From Incurvaria masculella (lineage: Eukaryota; Arthropoda; Insecta; Lepidoptera; Incurvariidae), in assembly GCA_946894095.1 (NCBI GenBank), contig OX335642.1, forward strand, positions 12,163,021 to 12,227,020: a stretch of 64,000 bases of DNA. The letters are read 5' to 3'. A program made the translations under genes and the position numbers. Position 1 is the first letter of the stretch. Each line of letters starts with the position of its first letter. Under the pieces are notes generated by a model. It was given only the letters and a program-made list of their open reading frames with translations, did no database searches and was not told the origin of the DNA. Below are positions 53,905-64,000 of this stretch, piece by piece.

Positions 53905-55350
53905 CGTACCTTACATTAAGTGAAATTTACTAATATTCTGAGGTCGTGAGTCTTTTATCGCTTGCGGTCGGTGTGACGGAAGTAATGTGAAACGCCGTTG
54001 TATACTATGACGGACAAACTTTCTTCAATAGTTTTCACAAAACTTTGAATTTTAGCGCCGGCTCAAGTTTCTGCAATTAGGCGGAAATAACAAGAAAAAG
54101 GGTATTCAGTATTCAGTATATTTATCGATGCATATTTCATTCACCTTTATCGTATCGCATTATACATATAAGTTAGCTTACCTTACAATAAATTGAAGTT
54201 GTTCAAAAAAAGCCTTTTTAGAGCCTAATGCTGGCTTGAAGATTGAGATATCGACGTAAAAATTACGCCAACGTATGATTTATGTGAGAAGTATCGAAGA
54301 AAGCGTATTTGATCGTATTTTGCATTGCAAATGACATGTTCAATCAAACGTAAAAATTATTTTAAGATTAACGTCTCTTTTTGCAACTAGTTTGCCTAGT
54401 CTTCTTTGCACTTAGGGCCTAAATCGAATGATGGAATAAATATACGGATCCCTTCTAGCCTTAGTCTGTGCACCACCCGCAAAGTGTTGTCTTTCAATGT
54501 TACGGTTCATCAGAACTCTTTGTTTCATCAATAGTGATAGCACGGGTGATGTACTTTTATGAATAAATTGGACGAGATTAAATAAATAAATAAGTTACCC
54601 ATACCTAGTACTACCTGAAACTTGGCTTGAATGCGAAGGCATGAAGATTTTTTAACGCTTATATTAAGTGAAAACCAGCGCTACTAAATATTCATACTAG
54701 GTACTATATAATTCGATTACTATTAAGTCTATTTAAGTAAACTACAACAACTAAAATTACGTACTAATTATAGTAAAACCTGAATTTTTATATTCGGCGG
54801 AACGGCATCTAAGCATATTGTTTATGTGGCGAGAAATATTTCCTAAAACGTATTTTACACCCTCAGATAGTCCTTGCGTAAGCAAGCACTACCGACCATG
54901 GTAATGATTTACATCACTGAGTCAAAAATATATCTATAAATAACCTAGACAGGACTTCGAAACGAAAAAGTCATTTCCACATCCTCTAGGAATAAGAATA
55001 CAGAGCGGTCCTAGCCAAAGGTTGCAACGAAAGCAATAAATATAGAGGATAATGTAAGGCTTTTGTCTGCTGCGTTCTGCGTTTGCAGTCCTGTCCGGCG
55101 TGCAATTTATTTAGCATTTTCCTTGCGACGGGAAGGGGGGTAAGGGGTCATGTTACACACGGATTTTTTTTTAAAGATTGCTTTGACTAAAAACATTATT
55201 TTTACAGCTCTAAGGGACTATGGACAGCCCCGAGAATTTAATATTAAATTCCACTTAAAAAGGGAGAAAAATACAGACATATAGATATGTGGACAACGAA
55301 GTGATCCTACAAGGCATAAGGGTTCCTTGTTTCCTTTTGACGAACTGAAT
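53905..55350. other. No recognisable gene
   Basis: AT-rich sequence. No repeat family of this window and no notable secondary structure found. Confidence 0.5.
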
Positions 55351-55351
55351 C

Positions 55352-55505
55352 CTTAGGGCCGAGTGCACGAACGGACAAAAAATCAAGATCAACGTCAAAG
55401 TATGATCAAACACGTCACTTTGTGTGGCCAGTATGGAAGGAACTCTATGCGGATCACTAAAAGTGACGTGTTTGAACATTGATTAACTTGGCCGTCTCTT
55501 CGTAC
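55352..55505 (+). mobile_element. Palindromic MITE family M, full copy
   Basis: It starts ccttagggccgagtgcacga, runs through gatcaacgtcaaagtatga, cacgtcactttgtgtgg and agtatggaaggaact to aaaagtgacgtgtttgaac and ggccgtctcttcgt. It is the reverse of 14513-14664. The centre-flanking words cacgtcactt/aagtgacgtg make it self-complementary. About 154 bp. Confidence 0.72.
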
Positions 55506-55509
55506 AACC

Positions 55510-56030
55510 GGGGGTTAAAATTACTTCAAATAAACATTGTGAAAGTTGGAAGGTCTTCTGTATGCAATAATGTAGCATTTAGTTTGTTTGGATACTCCAA
55601 GATTGATTATCTCGTGTGGATGGCAAACACAAAAGAACCTAAAAACGCTTTACCGGATTGTTTTCAAATAATAAAAAATCATATTTTTTGATAATGTGCC
55701 ATGTTTGGATTTTTGGTAAATTATCACCCGAATTTAAAGGCGTTTTATTAGTTTCCAATGGTCAAATAAAATAGATTAACGGCATTAAAGGTATATTTCC
55801 CATTTAGCCATTTTGATTGAAAGGAATTCTTTTATTTTAATCGTTTCTGTTACGACAACCAAATAAATTGGAGTTTTATTGAAAGTTTAGTGACTAGGTC
55901 CCAAAAATATTTCTTTCAGCGCCTAGTTTTTTTATAACGAGGTTGACATTAGAGACCCAAGATGGAATATTCTGTTCTCGGAAACCATAGTTGGAACTTG
56001 TGCTGATTTTTATTCTTGAAGTTATTATTT
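55510..56030. other. No recognisable gene
   Basis: AT-rich. A 70-codon frame at 55479-55691 starts inside the MITE and is not a gene. Confidence 0.5.
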
Positions 56031-56031
56031 G

Positions 56032-56092
56032 TAATATATAATATATAATATAATATATAATAATAATATATAATATATAATATAATATATCA
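56032..56092. repeat. AT microsatellite-like tract
   Basis: Pure A/T sequence built from taatata and taataata words over about 60 bp. Confidence 0.85.
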
Positions 56093-56109
56093 AGTTAAAT
56101 GCCTGTGTC

Positions 56110-56220
56110 TCACCCTGACCCTAGTGTCTCATAGCAAAATCGACTTTGCTGACGACATCAATTAGGTTAATATCTTAATCATCGCTGTCAAAATGTCTAA
56201 GCGTATAATTAATAAACGAA
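56110..56220 (+). repeat. Dispersed repeat, partner of 37.66 kb
   Basis: gacgacatcaattaggttaat, atcgctgtcaaaatgtctaagcg and taattaataaacg parallel 37668-37745. Only the left part of that unit is here. Confidence 0.5.
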
Positions 56221-56224
56221 AGGA

Positions 56225-56875
56225 CGGGGATGAAGGATTGGAGGTTTATACGAGCCTTAAGTCTGAGTGAACTGCAAGGGTTGTGTCGGACACATGGAAC
56301 AATATTGGAAAACTAGCTAGTTACTCTAATTGCAACTATGCGTTCCTTGAGGAAAGTATGCGGAGTTAATCTAACGGACACATTTCGAAACGACTGGGTT
56401 AGAGAGCAATGTCAATTAAAAAATAAAGTTGTGACGAGAATCGAGAAATGGGTGACGAAATAATGACGAAACAAATTTACAGAGTAGAAAACGTACGGAG
56501 ACCAAATCGTAGAGCATGCACGAAAATATTGATGTCTGTAGATTAAGCGAAATAAATGTGCTGTTATCGTACGTTGTGGCGCTCTATCATATCTGCCTAC
56601 CCCTCCGGTAGAGGGGCGTGAAGGTATGTATGTATAAATGTGTAAGACGCAAATAATACATTGCGATTCAAATAAGAATAGTACGGGGCTCCTGACTAAC
56701 GTCACTCGAATTCGCGAAGGAGAGTACGCGGCAACACCGCGGCAAAGCACTGAAATTTGTGAAGTGAAGTGGGGGTTTTAGCAGTTTGACATTCAAAATG
56801 GCGGTGATCCTATCCTATTTTTTATTTGAACTGCATTGTACTTTCCAAATGTTATGGCAGTTATTTATGTTGATA
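56225..56875. other. No recognisable gene
   Basis: Includes a short motif cctacccctccggtagaggggcg with a small hairpin, followed by gtatgtatgta (about 56598-56636), of a kind often seen in moth repeats. The 112-codon minus-strand frame (56412-56750) has no domain I recognise. Confidence 0.4.
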
Positions 56876-56879
56876 CCGG

Positions 56880-57210
56880 GATGGCTTGCAGGGGACGCCA
56901 AGTGACGACGGATCCGTCGGTAGTCCGCGGCACTTATCGGCCATCACCAGCGGACACGACCGAACGGTGGCCGATTCGCGCCGAATCGGCAGGATTTCCT
57001 TTAGCGCGCAGTTGGAATACTTCCCCGTCCGGACCGCCCCCGTCGAGCCGATGCAAGTGAAATATTGTACTGGCGCTACCACAGAGCTGCGACTCTACCG
57101 AGATGACACAGCACCACAAAGGGAAAGCCAAATCCATGCCGGCCGGCCATCGCACTACTTTGAAAGGGTCGCGGGTTCTGATTTGGGGGAAATACCTCGG
57201 GAAGATTAAG
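56880..57210. other. GC-rich patch with frames on both strands
   Basis: Open for 74-107 codons in three overlapping frames over both strands, as expected from high G+C. No domain, signal peptide or repeat composition supports a protein. Confidence 0.35.
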
Positions 57211-57489
57211 ATCTATTGGTTCTTAAAAGATACATTTGGGGAGTGAATGGATGCGTTCCCTGCCTGTTGCAAGTTGTCGAATGGTAGAATGAGATCAACT
57301 ATTCGGCTTCATTCCTTTTCAGCAAAACAGGACACAAACCTGTGTATCCGTCTTGGTATTGGGTTTGTGTCTTGTCGGAAAAATAGTACTAGAGTATATA
57401 TTTATAAAACACATTTAAATCAATTAATAAATTGTTTATAAATAATTATATAGTATTGTTATTTAATATTAAATTCTTATTGTTAAAAA

Positions 57490-57918
57490 GCACATCGACC
57501 GATAAGGTTATTTTTAGGTTAGTGGGGTCATTTACCCACTAAATGAAATTGGAAAGTTTTGCCCTATGAGACCTTTTGACAAATATCACGTATCGAGATA
57601 AGATTTTTTTTTATTTCGAACTATGCCCCAGGCTTACATTAATAGTGTTTAGAATCTTGCAAGTGTTCCCTTAATTGGTACACATACTGAATGATTTGTA
57701 TGACAAGGGCTTAAACTAGCAAACACAGAAAAATCAAAACTCCTAATTAACGTATTTTTTAAATGAATTTAGAAATTAACATTCAATCATATTTTTACTC
57801 GTTCTCGGGACTTTGTGAGGTCATCAGTCTTTTTCATGATTTTAAATACATCAAATTAAATGCAAAACCTTGCAAATTACCCCACTACCCTAGAAAAACA
57901 TTGTGTCGGTCGATGTGC
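57490..57918 (+). mobile_element. MITE with gcacatcgaccga termini
   Basis: The left end gcacatcgaccga (57490-57502), then ttttaggttagtggggtcattt, is inverted at the right end: aattaccccactaccctagaaaaa and tcggtcgatgtgc (57906-57918). Termini match imperfectly over about 45 bp. 429 bp, AT-rich interior, no frame. No second copy in the window. Confidence 0.72.
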
Positions 57919-57919
57919 C

Positions 57920-58230
57920 GAACAGTCTGTGTATGAAGTGTCTCTTATCTACATATCTCTATGGTAAAGCAGTGCGGGGGCGTTGTCGTTGACTTTAAAT
58001 TGTTTATGGGCGAAATAAATGTGTTTATTTCATATTTAAGATCCATGTTACTCGCCTAGCTCCATGCACTGCGATATTTATTGATCCGGGCTGTTTTATA
58101 GTGACTGTATGACTTTCACCAAAATACTCTGGTTGTCAATAAAAATGACCTAGATTCATAGTTCTCATATATTTAGCTGTAGGTGCCTAACCTACTCGCC
58201 CGGACTGATATTACCATAGTGCCACTACAT
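57920..58230. other. No recognisable gene
   Basis: Unremarkable spacer. Confidence 0.5.
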
Positions 58231-58235
58231 TTAAT

Positions 58236-58615
58236 GTTTTTTTTATGGAGTTGCATGGCTAATACCACACCCACGTCATGATATTAGTCCCAAAACACCT
58301 CATTCCCGAAGGAAATAAGCGCATGCCTTTCTAAAGCATCCCTTTATAAGCACTTTAAACTGGATGGAAAATACGAACAATTTTTTATTGCCGTTTCCAG
58401 CATCTTTTCGTCCGATGTGATGATACCACAATGATACTAACCGGGCCGGGTTTAACCTAGTAGGGGGTAGTACCAGTTTTACATGAATTGCGAACCATTC
58501 CTTTCGTGACAAATTGCACTTATCCGACTTAGAGAGAGAAAGAAAGTAGTCCATGAACAGAGCAGGGATCGAACATTTGACCTCTGGCCCCGCGCCACTG
58601 AACTACGAGCCGCTT
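58236..58615 (-). mobile_element. tRNA-derived SINE, near full length
   Basis: The tail ttttttatggagttgcatgg, ctaataccacacccacgtcatgatattag; the body cattcccgaaggaa, ctggatggaaaatacg, tgataccacaatg; the head gagcagggatcgaac (B-box complement near 58564-58575) and gaactacgagccgctt at the 5' border. Small deletions in the body. Confidence 0.78.
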
Positions 58616-58723
58616 TAATATTCGACGTAAGTCAGTTATTGTCACCGTTACCTGTTTTAGGTTATTTTATGTACAGCGCGACTTTCGCATACATCAAGAG
58701 AGTAAGCGAAGTAACCTTAAGAC

Positions 58724-58830
58724 GCCCATGGGCTGTAAAATATTTACAGGAGTTGCGCTAACCATGTCGGCCAGTCAGGTGCTTCTTTACATTACGTTTG
58801 AAGGAGCTTAGGTTTTGCAAATATTTCGCA
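58724..58830 (-). pseudogene. Decayed LINE 3' tail
   Basis: Minus-strand complement of gacgcccatgggctg, taaccatgtcggccagtcaggtgcttctt and tttgaaggagcttaggtttt corresponds to the family's KxGSFK...KKHLxGxHG end. About 100 bp remains. Confidence 0.62.
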
Positions 58831-58888
58831 ATTATAAAAGGCAATATAAAAAAAAAACTGTAACTATTTTCTAAGAAGCAGAGAATAT

Positions 58889-61500
58889 AATGAATGAATG
58901 AATGAATAAATTCTTTATTGTGCATAACAAAAATACAATTTCAGAGAAAACATACAGCAAAACAACAATACTGCACAAAGGCGGACTTATCACTAAGAGT
59001 GATTTCTTCCAGTCAACCCTTGGGGTGATGAGGAAAGGCAATAGAAATATCTGTAGGTAGGTGACACACCAGAATTTGAAAAGAAAAAAAAATTAACTCC
59101 ATAAACATACATATACCATAATATATACATATTTATACATATAATTGAATATACTAATATATATGATACAATACACTAATACATATTATTATATCCACAA
59201 ACCAGGGAAAAAAAACCTATAATAACTATTACCATTGATTCTAAAATCAGTACTATTAGAAGGACAATAAAATTAAATATATATATACAGTGAGAACATA
59301 TTATCATCTTTACATTTCATTTAAGTAAAACTCCTTGACTTTAAGTTTGAAAGAGCTGATAGTTTGACAGGAGCGGACTGTGATGGGCAACGAGTTCCAC
59401 AGACGTGCGGCATGAACAGTAAAGGAGTTAGAGAAAAAACACGTCGTATGGCGAGGAATCGCAAGGATACTGTCATTGCTAGATCGCAAAGGGAGACCGT
59501 GTGAAGAGAGGTTCATAAACCGGGAACGAAGATATTCAGGAGAGTTAGGGTTATTTAGAATTCCGTAAAGAAGAATTAGTAAATGACAGTTCCTTCGGAA
59601 ACGGATGGGTAGCCATTTAAGCTCTCGACGGTACTGCGATACATGGTCATATTTACGCAGACCATATATGAAGCGAATGCAGAGATTCTGCAAACGATCC
59701 AGCTTGTCTAGGAGAACTTCAGTTAGATCCAAGTAGCAAACATCTGCGTAGTCCAAAATCGGAAAGAGGAGAGTTTGCACCAAAGTAATTTTGGTTCGGA
59801 CTGGGAGGAAATTCTGCAAGCGCTTTAAGGAGTGGGCGGCGGCAAAGATTTTTCTGCTGACCTCGTTTACCTGGGGCACCCACGATAAAGTTTCGTCAAT
59901 GAAAATTCCTAAATTCTTGACTGTTTTGGAGTATGGTATGACAACTCCATTGTAGATCACTGCTGGCAATGTGCTGTAATCAACCTTCGACAGAAGTCTA
60001 GGGCTGCCTATTATTATGGCTTGTGATTTGGTAGGATTTACCAGCAGGCCAAATGATTTTGTCCAAGTAAGTATATGTTCCAGGTTCACGTTCATTTCAG
60101 ATACGGTATCTGCCAGGTTATCTAAGGAGCAATGCAAATACAACTGTAAGTCATCGGCGTAAAGGTGGTAGAGAGAAGTAAGCAGATTCGTGATCAGATT
60201 TATAAAGATGGAAAACAGCAAAGGAGATAACACGCCACCTTGTGGAACGCCAGCAGTCAAATCAGCCCAGTCAGAATATTCATTGTCAATCCTGATACAC
60301 TGATGACGACCACGAAGGTATGAATCAAACCAGTCAAGCACTACCGGAGATAAGTTAAGTGTCCTTAGAATACCTAGCATAATGTCAAAGTCAACTGTAT
60401 TGAAAGCATTGCTGAAGTCCAGCAACGTTAAAACTGTAACATTCTTATTTTCCATATTTGTACGGACATCTTCAGTGACTTTGACAAGGGCAGTGACAGT
60501 GCTGTGACCAGGTCGGAAACCTGACTGCATTAGGTTCAGTATGTGGTTATCTGTAAGAAAGTCGGCCAACTGCTGGTGAACAATGCGTTCCAAGATTTTT
60601 GACAAAACCGGTAAAATTGAAATAGGGCGATATTGGCTGAAAGAGGAGGGATTTGAAATTTTTGGGAGAGGAATAACGTAAGCCCTTTTCCAGGTACTTG
60701 GAAAAGATCCACTGGAGAGGGAATGGTTTAAAATATAAGTTATTATTGGTAACAGTTCATCCAGCAGTGGTAACAGCATGTCAAGGCTAATGCAGTCAGC
60801 ACCAACAGCTTTTGTAGAAATGGAATTCAGGATCATCTTAACTTCACGGTCAGTGACTGGGCGAAAAGTGAGTGAATTGTGCTCCGGAGTCGGTAAAGCT
60901 GAAAGCTGAAAAAGAGTTTGAGACTTTACCACTTGATCGATGGTGACAGGAGGAGAGGAAAAATGTCTATTAAGGGAGTTGATATCGATGTTATTTTTAC
61001 TACAAGATGATTTCTTACCGACTCCAAGAGTTTTAAGAAACTTCCAAGCATTCACGGGAGAGCAATTTTCGAGGGTATTGTGAATGTGGTGTCTTTGGGC
61101 ATCTCTACACATCCTGTTACACCGATTCCTGAGCAGCTTGTACTTGGTGCGATTTTCGTCCGTGGATGTATGTCTTAGTTTAATTTTGGCTTTGTCCCTT
61201 TTCACCATCATTATCCGAATATTGTCCGTCAACCACGGAGCTGGAAAATGTTTTACTCGTGTGGGACGAAGAGGTGCGTGAACATCGAAGAGTGCAGTGA
61301 GTTTGGAGGTGAAGTCCTCGACCATCTCATCCGTGGAAGAGGAATTGAGTATAATATCAGAGGCACAAAGAGAAATATTTACCCAAGAGAGCTCAAAGAG
61401 AATTCAATTTTCTTTCGCGAGCACAGCCTCTGGAAAGTAACCACAAAGCAAGCTGCCATCAAGTGCAGTGAATATTTTAAGCTTTTTATAATAACTTATT
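58889..61500 (-). mobile_element. LINE, 5'-truncated, with RT frame and 3' repeat
   Basis: On the minus strand: end of the endonuclease linker, complete RT and C-terminus, a ~420-bp 3' UTR, AATAAA (complement at about 58913-58918), and a terminal array of four ATTC-type tetramers (tgaatgaatgaatgaa at 58891-58906). The 3' tetramer array fits CR1/L2-like LINEs. The 5' border is not sharply visible; about 61.4-61.5 kb is where homology-like sequence ends. Confidence 0.8.
59310..61325 (-). CDS. Non-LTR reverse transcriptase (671 aa, partial ORF2)
   Basis: It copies LINE RNA into DNA at the target site. The frame is open upstream of this ATG to 61403 and those codons read on as plausible ORF2 (LSWVNISLCASD...), so the ATG is internal and the natural start is lost. 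Inter-domain linker at 1-150, then RT: KAVGAD (172-177), PSTWKRAYVIPLPK (209-222), FRPGHST (270-276), LLDFSNAFNTVD with D303, GVPQGGVLSPLLF (359-371), YADD (389-392) with D391/D392. C-terminal RLWNSLPITV block near the end. All RT catalytic residues present; no stop or frameshift. Endonuclease catalytic part absent. Jockey/CR1/L2-type by motif. Confidence 0.9.
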   Translation of the reverse strand: MVEDFTSKLTALFDVHAPLRPTRVKHFPAPWLTDNIRIMMVKRDKAKIKLRHTSTDENRTKYKLLRNRCNRMCRDAQRHHIHNTLENCSPVNAWKFLKTLGVGKKSSCSKNNIDINSLNRHFSSPPVTIDQVVKSQTLFQLSALPTPEHNSLTFRPVTDREVKMILNSISTKAVGADCISLDMLLPLLDELLPIITYILNHSLSSGSFPSTWKRAYVIPLPKISNPSSFSQYRPISILPVLSKILERIVHQQLADFLTDNHILNLMQSGFRPGHSTVTALVKVTEDVRTNMENKNVTVLTLLDFSNAFNTVDFDIMLGILRTLNLSPVVLDWFDSYLRGRHQCIRIDNEYSDWADLTAGVPQGGVLSPLLFSIFINLITNLLTSLYHLYADDLQLYLHCSLDNLADTVSEMNVNLEHILTWTKSFGLLVNPTKSQAIIIGSPRLLSKVDYSTLPAVIYNGVVIPYSKTVKNLGIFIDETLSWVPQVNEVSRKIFAAAHSLKRLQNFLPVRTKITLVQTLLFPILDYADVCYLDLTEVLLDKLDRLQNLCIRFIYGLRKYDHVSQYRRELKWLPIRFRRNCHLLILLYGILNNPNSPEYLRSRFMNLSSHGLPLRSSNDSILAIPRHTTCFFSNSFTVHAARLWNSLPITVRSCQTISSFKLKVKEFYLNEM

Positions 61501-61504
61501 CAAT

Positions 61505-61808
61505 GGGTCCGGTAACATAGTAAACATGGCATGCACCAGCAACTGAACTACAAAACTTATTAAACTTTAAAATCTAGTTCAATGGGAAATAACAAAAACT
61601 CACGAGTTTGACTGATTCTCCTTCTAGGGATAACTTATTTTCGTTTACTAACGTTTACATTATGTTTCGAAAATTCGGAAGCATTGTAGAATTGTGCAAA
61701 ATGTTTACAAACAAAATTTTTTGCCAATTTTATTCTATGGAACAAAGTTTCTGCCTTAGAAACGGATTCAGATGGTGCGGATATATCTGTAGTTACACAA
61801 TAAAAAAA
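61505..61808. other. No recognisable gene
   Basis: AT-rich spacer between LINE and MITE. A 100-codon frame (61608-61910) runs into the MITE and is not a gene. Confidence 0.5.
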
Positions 61809-62363
61809 TTAAGGTGGGCGATCCCGCTGTACTCCCCATACAAACGGGGAAAGAAGATCACATATTTCATGTCAGAGATCCAAAATTATGCTCAAAATAG
61901 CTTTATTTGATCGAACTAGATGTCTGATGACCGTTGGCATTGCATAATTGTGTTTGATTTCTAAGTTATAAGGTCGGCAAGTTCGAATTTTTTGCGGTTT
62001 TATACAATAACTTTGGAGGTAGATTACTCAACGATAAAATCTATAAATCTTAAAAATATTAGTCATCAGACATAGCTTGTTCCATGAAAATGTATAATCA
62101 ATTTAGTTTTTGTTAGATTTTTGACTTCAGCAGTCTTGGTTCACTTATAGCTAGAAGTCGTTTTGTAATCAAAATTTTCGTAAATCTTACCAAATTAAAC
62201 ATTATGCGCATTGTCTGCTTTGTGGACATGTTGAATCCGCCTCATCACGGAGCCTGTCTTTTTCTTTGAAACATAGAAGGCCCCAGAGCGCAATAGCACG
62301 GTTTTGAACCGTGCCCGCGGATGAGTTAGTCCCGCCGGAAAATTTACTAATAAGTAGCCTTAA
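61809..62363 (+). mobile_element. piggyBac-like MITE (TTAA), copy 3
   Basis: The left end TTAA|GGTGGGCGATCCCGC (61809 on) is intact. The body closely follows copy 1 (gaactagatgtctgatgacc, ttggcattg, atcagacatagc, gtggacatgttgaat, agcgcaatagcacgg). After cccgccgga (about 62338) the right terminus is altered; a degenerate gtagcc|TTAA at 62353-62363 is the likely end. Confidence 0.78.
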
Positions 62364-62364
62364 T

Positions 62365-63015
62365 TTGTATGCAGTTTGCAAGCGCAAGGTGGTGAATATT
62401 TGGTACCTCCCGGATACTTTCAAAATGCATATAGTGCATATAGCATATGTTCACTTCAGAGAACAGTATGGGTACAAACAACGTATAAATTATTGAGCGA
62501 AACGAGGCGCGATCGGAGGCTTCAATTCTGGCGAAGTGCCAGCTCCAGGGCAGACTTTAGGGCTGACGTACACTAAACCTAAATCCAGAAGGCATTGTTG
62601 AAATCTTAAAATGTTTTGAATGTTCCCGGTATTACCGTTTTCACATTGAATTTAGCGTTGACGGGGAGATCTAAATTTTAATTAATATGATCAAACGTTT
62701 GTAACTGAGCATAATAATTTTGCTATAGATATGTATCTGAAGCAGCAGCATTCGACTGTAACCTTCGGGCCATTATCGTTATATCGCACCTTCGTAACTT
62801 GCTTCACACAAATATCCAGAGCATAAATATGTCTGCTCATTAAAAACATCTGATTGCAATGCTATAATGCGGAAGTTGTAGAAAAAAACGAAGTGGAGTG
62901 AGCAAAAAAACGAGAAGAATGTATTTATGAACATAGTAACAAATATAGAATTAAAACAGAGAAAAAAGAGCTTCAGAACATAGAACATAAGGCACTCGTT
63001 CTTAGTATCTTAATT
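62365..63015. other. No recognisable gene
   Basis: AT-rich; short frames only. No repeat recognised. Confidence 0.5.
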
Positions 63016-63019
63016 CGAT

Positions 63020-63270
63020 GGTGACATTTACGGATGCATAATTCTTCACTACGGTTACATGACATGGTGATGTTGAGATGACAGATACGATACAGAGATG
63101 GATGCGAAAGGGTGACAGATATGATTCGGAAACGAATACGATACGGATACTGGTACGAAACGGAGATGGATACGATTGCGAAAATCTATACCTGTGGTGA
63201 CATATACACATGACACAGTGACATACACAATACGTTAAGCAATACTATACGGTAACAGATACGACAGGGC
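63020..63270. repeat. Degenerate minisatellite (gatacgata words)
   Basis: Words of the type gatacgatacagagatgg, gaatacgatacggatac, gagatggatacgattgcg, gtgacatatacac and acagatacgacag recur with variable spacing. A simple-sequence expansion without a fixed period. Confidence 0.6.
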
Positions 63271-63274
63271 GAAT

Positions 63275-63770
63275 TTTAGATATTGAAAATATCTATGGAG
63301 TGAATGATAAAATGTTGAGCAGCCACTTTAGCAAGGGCGTATTCGGTAAACATGCGAAGAAAATATCTGCCTAAAATATTCCATTAGAAATGGGTCGTGG
63401 CGAGAATACTGTGACTGAACATAGTGGACAGTGAGCCTAAACGGAGGCTGGGCAGCGGTAGCCGTAACGCAATTAGATTTGGTTGGTTATTACTTGATTT
63501 TCAATTAGGAAGTGCGACCGCGGGTAGAGCCCGGTACAGCTCGGGCCAGTTAATTAGCAACCCGCACCCACGCGTAACACCTGAGCAGATGTCGACTTTA
63601 GGGTCACACAGGGGGTGCAGATTTAGTCGCGGGGACGGAAGGCGTCCCGTTAGGGTTCAAGTTCTGTACCGGGACTTGTACACTTTGGCCGGTTGACCCA
63701 TAATCGGTGATCCAATGCCCGGTTTGCACATACCTGACGAGCGTGCGCGTGCACACTTTGTTTGTAATTA
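63275..63770. other. No recognisable gene
   Basis: 63420-63720 is GC-richer with a 90-codon frame lacking a known domain. Confidence 0.45.
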
Positions 63771-63773
63771 TTT

Positions 63774-64000
63774 TTAGGGCCCGTCGCAAAAAGAGAAAAT
63801 ACCCTTATGGTTTGGCTCTTGCGTCTTTCGGTCAAACGCCTTTTTTTCCGAATTGTTCTCCTTTTAACCGTTGTTAGAACATTCTGAAAAAAACAAATAT
63901 AGGTACACTTATGTAGTTGTGCACCAACTAATACATACTTTTACTCAAAACCTCATACTTTTTCGAGAAAAAGCTAGATTACTGAGACCAACAGTGACGG
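63774..64000 (+). repeat. Interspersed repeat family B, copy 3 (cut by window end)
   Basis: ttagggcccgtcgcaaaaag, cccttatggtttggctctt, ataggtacacttatgtagtt and gtgcaccaacta match copy 1 closely. The hairpin end would lie beyond the window. Confidence 0.75.

Noticed and set aside
56886..57209. 107-codon frame in a GC-rich patch
   Set aside because: Three frames on two strands are open together, as expected from composition; no domain or splice context.
63020..63270. Regular satellite array
   Set aside because: No constant period; a degenerate simple-sequence expansion.

Overview
The window looks like nuclear DNA of an insect, most likely a moth or butterfly, and is almost wholly non-genic. 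Evidence: AT-rich DNA with scattered GC-rich islands; a complete mariner transposon; 5'-truncated non-LTR retrotransposons; a tRNA-derived SINE in about twenty copies; several families of palindromic short elements; a damaged U6 snRNA copy; and a TTAGG-type pentamer array. The interspersed repeats carrying the words ggttccgta and gccaagtgcgagtc are, from general knowledge, typical of lepidopteran genomes. No bacterial operon, CRISPR array, intact tRNA/rRNA gene or recognisable host protein-coding exon was found. The long reading frames are all transposon proteins.

Layout. 0-9 kb: a long inverted repeat (1739-1945), SINE copies, two copies of a ~260 bp repeat (family B) and a decayed LINE tail. 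9.3-11 kb: a GC-rich island with a perfect GTCACGTGAC palindrome, three perfect TGACGTCA sites and a consensus-like splice donor; this is the best candidate for host regulatory DNA, with a fourth TGACGTCA at 10.8 kb. 11-20 kb: SINEs, LINE tails, palindromic MITEs (families M, N, T) and a ggttccg element between 82-bp direct repeats. 20.6-21.7 kb: a LINE 3' half. 23-29 kb: SINEs, one with a nested palindromic insertion, and a U6 snRNA fragment. 29.8-36.6 kb: two TTAA-flanked piggyBac-like MITEs, and a T element interrupted by an N element. 38.2-39.2 kb: a ~120-bp-arm near-perfect palindrome with seven GGTTA repeats in its loop, abutting a SINE. 40.7-42.0 kb: complete mariner with an open 341-aa DD34D transposase. 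44-50 kb: LINE tail, SINE, T and M copies. 50.5-52.1 kb: second LINE with a 360-aa RT frame. 52.3-53.2 kb: two adjacent palindromic elements, one carrying a 36-bp hairpin insertion. 57.5-57.9 kb: another MITE. 58.9-61.4 kb: third LINE, 671-aa RT frame on the minus strand. 61.8-62.4 kb: third piggyBac-like MITE. The end of the window cuts through a third family B copy.

How it works together: autonomous-type coding elements (mariner; three LINE lineages) lie among many non-autonomous elements (SINE, MITEs) that must borrow enzymes. The mariner and two LINE frames have no internal stops, suggesting recent insertion, while the LINE tails and many SINE copies are decayed. Family boundaries were assigned by eye from repeated words and inverted termini, so ends are usually good to about 5-20 bp unless stated otherwise.
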